A DNA stretch of 62,108 nt from an uncultured Bacteroidales bacterium. GTDB lineage: Bacteria; Bacteroidota; Bacteroidia; Bacteroidales; Paludibacteraceae. Location: contig ONWR01000008.1 in the NCBI GenBank assembly GCA_900321605.1, positions 1-62,108 on the forward strand, given 5' to 3'. The position numbers and the translations under genes were made by a program. This document shows, piece after piece, positions 57,644-62,108 of the stretch (position 1 is its first letter; every line of letters starts with the position of its first letter). The notes under the pieces were generated by a model, which had not been told where the DNA came from, ran no database searches, and saw only the letters and a program-made list of their open reading frames with translations.

Positions 57644-58807
57644 TTACTTATTTCCTTTTGCTCTATTGTGTGTCTGGCAGAGCATCTGGCAGTTGGAGAT
57701 GTCTGTTGCGCCGCCTTTTGACCACGCGGTCACATGGTCGGCGTCCATCTCCGTCAGTTTCCAGATACGCGCACGATTAGCGTCATGACCGATGGCACAA
57801 AGCGGACAATTGGAAACTTCTTTTTGTTTGGCTTCCTCCGTCTGACGCGCATAGACGCTTTTCTTGGTTGGCTCATCAAAACAACGCACCTCCAACAGTT
57901 TGGTATCCTGACAGCCGCCAAGGATATATTCGTAAATGCCTTTTTTGTTCTTTACGTAGTAATCTTCGTATAGCTCACGTTGTTTGGCAGCCACTTGTGC
58001 CGGGTCGTATGGCGTCTTGTGGTATTTCTCATAGAGTTCGCCCCACGGCAGACCGCACATCTCTTTCTCTATATGGATAAACACACCGTTTGCCCAGTCG
58101 ATGACGCTATTGAAATAGGTCTCCATCTCTTTGATCGATTCATCGTTGCGGTGGAGCGACATATAAGCGCTTATATTTCCTTTGCTGACCCATTCCAAGG
58201 CGGTATGCAGGTACGCTTGCCTTTTCACGTTTCCACGTAAGAATGCCGCCCATTTATTGATATTGGCGTTTTGCGAATTGGAGAACACCTCTTTGGCGCG
58301 TGTCACAAACGGTCCGCAATAAACAGCATTCAAAATTTCCTGTTCTTCCAGAGGAAGACCAACGATATTGATGGTTTTGAACCATTCTTTGATCTCGCTT
58401 TCCGTTCCCTCGCACTCATAGACCAGCAGTTCGGTTTTCAAAATCTTCTCCTTTAGATCTTCCGCCATGTAATCGAAATACTGCTCCATTCCGTTGATAC
58501 GAATAGCGAACTTGCGGGTAATAAAGCGTCCCAATGAGGTGATACGTTGTTGTCCGTCGAGCACTTCCAAATGGTTCTCGTCCACGCGGTTAAAATATAA
58601 TAGGCCAATCGGATAGCCTTTGAGCACGGACTCAATAACGGCAATCTCTCGTGCGCCGTTTTGCTCGGCGTAGAGATAGTTACGCTGGTACTCCGGTTGA
58701 ATGGTCAGTTTGCCGGAAAGACCAAACAAACCTTTGCCTTCTGCCTCGTTGTAAGTAAACCCTTTGCAGATTTCCTCAACGGTGTATATCTTACGTTCTG
58801 CTTTCAT
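57644..58807 (-). CDS. DUF262 and HNH nuclease protein (GmrSD/SspE-like)
   Basis: The 387-residue protein has an N-terminal DUF262 domain (LTIQPEYQRNYLYAEQ, HLEVLDGQQRITSLGRFITR with the DGQQR nucleotide-binding motif) and a C-terminal HNH domain (CPLCAIGHDANRARIW, MDADHVTAWSKGGATDISNC, MLCQTHNRAKGNK; C-x2-C zinc pair and D-H-V). GmrSD and SspE share this layout and cut modified or foreign DNA using NTP. It lies five bases after the EcoRI-family methyltransferase gene, so the two probably form a restriction or modification-sensing system. Confidence 0.85.
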   Translation of the reverse strand: MKAERKIYTVEEICKGFTYNEAEGKGLFGLSGKLTIQPEYQRNYLYAEQNGAREIAVIESVLKGYPIGLLYFNRVDENHLEVLDGQQRITSLGRFITRKFAIRINGMEQYFDYMAEDLKEKILKTELLVYECEGTESEIKEWFKTINIVGLPLEEQEILNAVYCGPFVTRAKEVFSNSQNANINKWAAFLRGNVKRQAYLHTALEWVSKGNISAYMSLHRNDESIKEMETYFNSVIDWANGVFIHIEKEMCGLPWGELYEKYHKTPYDPAQVAAKQRELYEDYYVKNKKGIYEYILGGCQDTKLLEVRCFDEPTKKSVYARQTEEAKQKEVSNCPLCAIGHDANRARIWKLTEMDADHVTAWSKGGATDISNCQMLCQTHNRAKGNK

Positions 58808-58812
58808 AGTAT

Positions 58813-59955
58813 TTATTGTTTTTTGCGGATGAATATTCTACCATAAGTAGATTGTATTTGTCTTCCTTCTATATTCTCAAAATAGTTATGCACACCATCA
58901 TTCTTTAAAAGATTCCCGTTTTCATTTGTTTTTCCGCCTGAAGAACCTGTCTTTTCACCATTAGGTTTACATTCCCAATAATCATCATATTTCCTTGTGT
59001 CAGGAACCAAGTCATGGCAACCTCTTTGAGTAGAACCTAATATCTCAAATTGCTCTGGGCAATATTTATCCATAAAAGAGATAGGTACTCCCATTACTCC
59101 ACTATAGTCATTAGGAATAACTTCTGTATAAGGAACTTCGATGGCATCATAATTATCATAGTGCTGATATTCAGTTTGTCCTTTTAACTTTTTGTTGAAT
59201 TTCAAATTATCTGCCATGCTCATAAGTTGTAGTGGCTTGTGACGTGCTCCGTGGTCAATATTTGTAAACCAACGTGAATGAGCAGCTTCATAAAGAGGGC
59301 TATTCGTACTTTCCTGATAGAACCAACGAACATCTGTTGTGCCGAGCCACAATTTGTTATCTTTTAAAAGAGGGAAAACTTCTTTGTAGGTAATCGCATT
59401 CATATTTCCGATTACAAGACATTGTTTCTTCCCTTCCATGATCCATGCAAGGAATTCCCGAAACAGGCTAAAAGGCGGATTTGTGATAATGATATCCGCT
59501 TCGTCGCGCAGAGCGGTTACTTCGGCACTACGGAAATCGCCGTCACCTTCCAAATAACTCCACTGCAAATCGTCAATATCGATGCGACCGTTTGCGTTGG
59601 TATCATGCGTAAGGGTGAAGATTTTGCCTTTAATACGGCTCTTCTCTACATTGTACATCGGATTCTCCGTCTCAAAGAGCGTCGGTTGCCAATCGGTCTT
59701 GTACTTCTTGCTTTCGATAGCATAGGACGTGGAAATAAGTTTCTTCAGGCCGAAGAACTCAAAGTTTTGTGCAAAGAACTTGGTGAAATTGCTCCATTCG
59801 GGATCGTCGCAAGGCAGCAGAATCGTCTTGCCCCGAAACACATCGGGGTTGTATTCAATATATGCGTTTACTTCTTTTTGTATGTCCGCATACTGAGTGT
59901 AGAACTCATCGTTTTTCGCATTCTTCGCGGCTCCTAAATTTGCGTTTTTTGCCAT
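58813..59955 (-). CDS. EcoRI-family adenine-specific DNA methyltransferase
   Basis: The 380-residue protein resembles the EcoRI methylase family: KNDEFYTQYADIQKEVNAYI near the N-terminus, TILLPCDDPEWSNFTKFFAQ, and the catalytic N6-adenine motif ADIIITNPPFSLFREFLAWI (NPPF) followed by CLVIGNMNAITYKEVFPLL. It should methylate adenine in a short recognition site; the site cannot be read from sequence and need not be GAATTC. It heads a two-gene operon with the DUF262-HNH nuclease. A 366-base non-coding stretch with strong secondary structure lies upstream. Confidence 0.9.
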   Translation of the reverse strand: MAKNANLGAAKNAKNDEFYTQYADIQKEVNAYIEYNPDVFRGKTILLPCDDPEWSNFTKFFAQNFEFFGLKKLISTSYAIESKKYKTDWQPTLFETENPMYNVEKSRIKGKIFTLTHDTNANGRIDIDDLQWSYLEGDGDFRSAEVTALRDEADIIITNPPFSLFREFLAWIMEGKKQCLVIGNMNAITYKEVFPLLKDNKLWLGTTDVRWFYQESTNSPLYEAAHSRWFTNIDHGARHKPLQLMSMADNLKFNKKLKGQTEYQHYDNYDAIEVPYTEVIPNDYSGVMGVPISFMDKYCPEQFEILGSTQRGCHDLVPDTRKYDDYWECKPNGEKTGSSGGKTNENGNLLKNDGVHNYFENIEGRQIQSTYGRIFIRKKQ

Positions 59956-60020
59956 AGACTGATAGAATATTTACACATACTATCAATCCGCAACGCAAAA
60001 AGAAAAGGGTGCTTTCCTTA

Positions 60021-60193
60021 TTGCGTTAACTAAGGCTGCCAACCACGGAACCTCTCACCGATAATAAGTACTCACACCCATACGGGATGTGCATAACTTA
60101 TTATTTATCAGTGAGAGGCATCCATAGGGACACCTAACTACTTATTTCTGTCGTTGTTATTCCTGAAAAATTGGTTGGCTTCAGTTAACGCGA
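60021..60193. other. Large nested inverted-repeat element (candidate structured RNA)
   Basis: Arms nest in order: GCGTTAACT 60023-60031 with AGTTAACGC 60183-60191; GCCAACCA 60038-60045 with TGGTTGGC 60172-60179; CCTCTCAC 60051-60058 with GTGAGAGG 60111-60118; ATAATAAGT 60061-60069 with ACTTATTAT 60096-60104; CACACCC 60073-60079 with GGGATGTG 60084-60091 (one bulged A, ATAC loop). All but the last are perfect. Two more hairpins flank it: GCGCAA/TTGCGC (60229-60244) and GTGCAG/CTGCAC (60300-60318). There is no coding frame of support. It sits between the AlbA_2 ATPase and the methyltransferase. Confidence 0.7.
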
Positions 60194-60321
60194 AATAATA
60201 GTAATGCTTATTGTTTTATTATGTTATTGCGCAACGCTTTGCGCGGTTTTATGTCTTATTGTGATCGGTTTAACATCATGGCGGACAATATGTGTATTTG
60301 TGCAGACGGTAACTGCACGAT

Positions 60322-61839
60322 TTAATTTTCAATTATCTCCCAATGTCCGCCGTTTTTAGGTCCGACACGTTTAATGATAACATCGGACATCTCTGCTATA
60401 CGATTTTCTATAGTAGTGGAGCTGACAGATAATGCTTCCGCAAGTTCAGAATATGTAATATTGGGATTGCTTACAATCAACTCGATTATTCGGATTCTGT
60501 TTTTACCCAACTTTTTACCCAACTTTTTACCCAACTTTTCACCCAACTTCTCAACGATGTTTTTTTCTCCGAACTTTTTCTCCGAACTTTTCTCCGAACT
60601 TTCCGTAGTTCTATCCGTAGCCGATATGGTCAGTTCAGCACGCTTGGATTCTGCGATGTTCAAGCGGATACGGAACATGTCATCGTCTGTAATAGTAGGT
60701 TCGGCTCCGAGATATATTGGTGCGTAATGGTATAAGTTACGCACACCTGTACCAAGGTGCTCTGCACGTCCCATCTGCACAAAGAAGTTCGCCAAGTGCG
60801 GATTCTTGGGATGCGGTGTGTAATTGTCCGGAGTGATAACACCGGCACGCAAAGGACGATTCGCATTTTGTATTAGAACATGGTCTTGGCGAATGTCAAT
60901 CAATGAAATGGAAGGATTGAGATACTCGCGATGAATGAGCAGGTTGGATACTACTTCACGGAAAACCTTATTGCGTAGCGAAACGCGTTGGTCTCCCTCC
61001 ATATAGAATGTATCCGGGAAATAGCGTTCAAAGAAACTCATCAACTCCGAATAGCCATCAATAATATTGCCAAACGAAGTAAAACGGTCGTCATAACGAT
61101 CTGTATTCACACGGCGAAGCACGCAATCAATCTTGTAGTATGGTAGTGCGCTTTGGATAACCTCATCCTTACCAAACAACATCAACGCGGCGAGTGTAAA
61201 CCCTTCTTCTCCTGTACGGACATCGCGTCTGTACAAGTTGGCTTGTCTGAAGAGTTCCATATCATCCAGTTCCAGCCAAGGGTGGTTCTCGCGCATGCTA
61301 TGAATGAGGTTTCGAGCTTTATTAACAATACCATCTTTGAAGTCTTCAATACGTAGATACGGATAGATAGTATTTTCCGTGTATAGCGTGCTTTTGCGCA
61401 AATACAATGCACTTATCTCGGCATCTGTTCGCAGTTCGAAATCGCCATCAACACTACGATCAAAGAATTTGTTTTTAAATCGATGTGCTTGACTACTTGC
61501 CGGCACTTGAATAACAATCACTTGTGTCTTGTCTTTTGGAGACAATGGTTCTTGGATATCCACTATCTCCGGTTGTAGCAAGAAGGATGGCTTGAGTTGT
61601 TCGACGTTATTACTGATATTGGCGATATTCTTGCACATCTGGTCAATGGCACGAGGATTAACACCCTCCGTAATCGTACCATCATTGTGCGCGCCCAACA
61701 CAATGACACCTCCATCTCGATTAAGAAAAGCACAAACCGTTTCGAACAAGTTGCTTGGCAACTCGCTCCACGCTTCTTTATACTCAATCGTACGCCTTTC
61801 GCTTTGGCTTGTAATCTGTTTCAGTTCTTCTTGTGTCAT
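60322..61839 (-). CDS. AlbA_2 (Schlafen-type) ATP-binding protein with wHTH
   Basis: The 505-residue protein has an N-terminal AlbA_2/Schlafen domain (ERRTIEYKEAWSELPSNLFE, CAFLNRDGGVIVLGAHNDGT), a middle region, a RecG-like HATPase_c_4 region (FREVVSNLLIHREYLNPSIS, EHLGTGVRNLYHY) and a C-terminal winged helix (NITYSELAEALSVSSTTIEN). The linker SEKKFGEKN to EKLGEKLGKKLGKKLGKN is encoded by 12-bp tandem repeats (60505-60552). Such proteins act as regulators or defence-associated factors; the role is not established. Confidence 0.8.
   Translation of the reverse strand: MTQEELKQITSQSERRTIEYKEAWSELPSNLFETVCAFLNRDGGVIVLGAHNDGTITEGVNPRAIDQMCKNIANISNNVEQLKPSFLLQPEIVDIQEPLSPKDKTQVIVIQVPASSQAHRFKNKFFDRSVDGDFELRTDAEISALYLRKSTLYTENTIYPYLRIEDFKDGIVNKARNLIHSMRENHPWLELDDMELFRQANLYRRDVRTGEEGFTLAALMLFGKDEVIQSALPYYKIDCVLRRVNTDRYDDRFTSFGNIIDGYSELMSFFERYFPDTFYMEGDQRVSLRNKVFREVVSNLLIHREYLNPSISLIDIRQDHVLIQNANRPLRAGVITPDNYTPHPKNPHLANFFVQMGRAEHLGTGVRNLYHYAPIYLGAEPTITDDDMFRIRLNIAESKRAELTISATDRTTESSEKSSEKKFGEKNIVEKLGEKLGKKLGKKLGKNRIRIIELIVSNPNITYSELAEALSVSSTTIENRIAEMSDVIIKRVGPKNGGHWEIIEN
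60505..60600. repeat. 12-bp ACCCAACTTTTT tandem repeat in the AlbA_2 gene
   Basis: Four units at 60505-60516, 60517-60528, 60529-60540 and 60541-60552 encode (E/K)KLG four times. About three related CTCCGAACTTTT units follow to 60600. Confidence 0.9.
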
Positions 61840-61875
61840 TTCTTATTAATTTGTGTCATGCACCCAAATCGGCTA

Positions 61876-61906
61876 CAAAATTACAAAAATATTTTGACAT
61901 ATACAA
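61876..61906 (-). promoter_or_regulatory. AlbA_2 gene promoter
   Basis: Minus strand: TTG from 61906, spacer beginning TATATGTCAAAAT, TAATTTTG at 61883-61876. Confidence 0.7.
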
Positions 61907-62015
61907 GTTTTTAGAGAAAGAAAGTGCTGATAAAATGAAAATTGAAAAAGAAATCACCCAAAACTCATACTTTGATCGTTGCGAGGTGAAGTTTTAACCT
62001 ATAAAAATTTGTCTT

Positions 62016-62107
62016 TTCCTAAATTTAGTAGACAGTTTTTTGATTATTTTCCTAAGTTAGTAGACACTCTTCCTAACTTTGTTGACACTTTCCTAAAAAA
62101 GTAGACA
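62016..62107. repeat. Four direct copies of TTCCTAA-N4-GTAGACA
   Basis: Copies at 62016-62034, 62049-62066, 62070-62087 (GTTGACA) and 62090-62107, spaced 33, 21 and 20 bases. The cluster is cut by the window end. On the minus strand a frame open from the edge (62044-62106) would end STKLGRVSTNLGK, so the right part could be the 3' end of a gene with a repetitive tail. Confidence 0.7.
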
Positions 62108-62108
62108 A

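Noticed and set aside
60021-60193. Retron msr-msd or OMEGA RNA
   Set aside because: No reverse transcriptase, IscB or TnpB gene is present in the window, so only a general structured element can be claimed.

Overview
The window is a chromosomal segment of an uncultured-type member of the Bacteroidales (phylum Bacteroidota). The evidence is the -33 TTTG / -7 TAnnTTTG promoter architecture at about 18 sites, the near absence of purine-rich ribosome binding sites, and lineage-typical genes: a type IX secretion plug protein, Lnb (formerly DUF4105), the GlsA/GlsB glycine-lipid pair, DUF4494, DUF3276 (PUR family), DUF4857, DUF4876 and DUF6850. Genus cannot be fixed from the sequence alone.

Layout. 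1-2400: an unrecognised partial protein, a DUF2442 protein, a folded-looking intergenic element and a surface lipoprotein. 2400-8240: lysS, gpsA, pgi, a PepSY-like protein and, on the opposite strand, a T9SS plug protein. 8300-8540: tRNA-Thr(CGT) followed by a second partial copy of its 3' end. 8560-14340 (minus): a signalling operon (SpoIIE-type phosphatase fused to an anti-sigma-like ATPase, STAS protein, RelA/SpoT-type synthetase, small-molecule kinase, HD hydrolase, tyrosine phosphatase). 14690-30540 (plus): housekeeping genes (bamD, rpoZ, coaBC, nusB, yajC, ybbR-like, an aminotransferase, rpoN) running into a tightly overlapped envelope-lipid cluster (PAP2-like protein, lnb, pseudo-phosphatase, DUF4494, glsA, glsB) and then yggS, a HAD hydrolase, an SDR and an SprT-like protein. 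30510-38870 (minus): SIMPL protein, lipoate ligase, guanine deaminase, GtrA, alaS, pdxA, nitroreductase, queH. 39050-41690 (minus): a three-gene ABC transporter. 41980-53120: two TonB-dependent receptors and their accessory surface proteins, probably concerned with a metal or metal complex, plus a lipid A deacylase-like protein. 53120-57530: an unknown helical protein, a glycosyltransferase and a five-repeat surface protein. 57640-62108: an accessory region with a DUF262-HNH nuclease next to an EcoRI-family methyltransferase, a highly structured non-coding element, an AlbA_2 (Schlafen-type) ATPase, and a repeat cluster cut by the window end.

The strongest unexplained signal is distributed. 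A vocabulary of short tandem words, mostly of period 7 (TTGAAAG, GGACAAW, GTACAAW, GATTTGA, AATTAAA, ATTAACA, TAGTCGT and others), sits in 5' leaders and gene junctions. It has also entered conserved genes without breaking their reading frames (alaS, yggS, pdxA, a glycosyltransferase, a TonB receptor, the acyloxyacyl hydrolase, the T9SS plug protein, DUF4857). The same word recurs in unrelated genes. A 50-bp element is shared at 49 of 50 bases between two unrelated coding sequences.

The second notable signal is the nested inverted-repeat element at 60021-60193, inside what looks like a defence locus. The promoters themselves share an extended sequence well beyond the textbook consensus. This allowed several starts to be moved downstream, because the longest reading frames begin inside the promoter.
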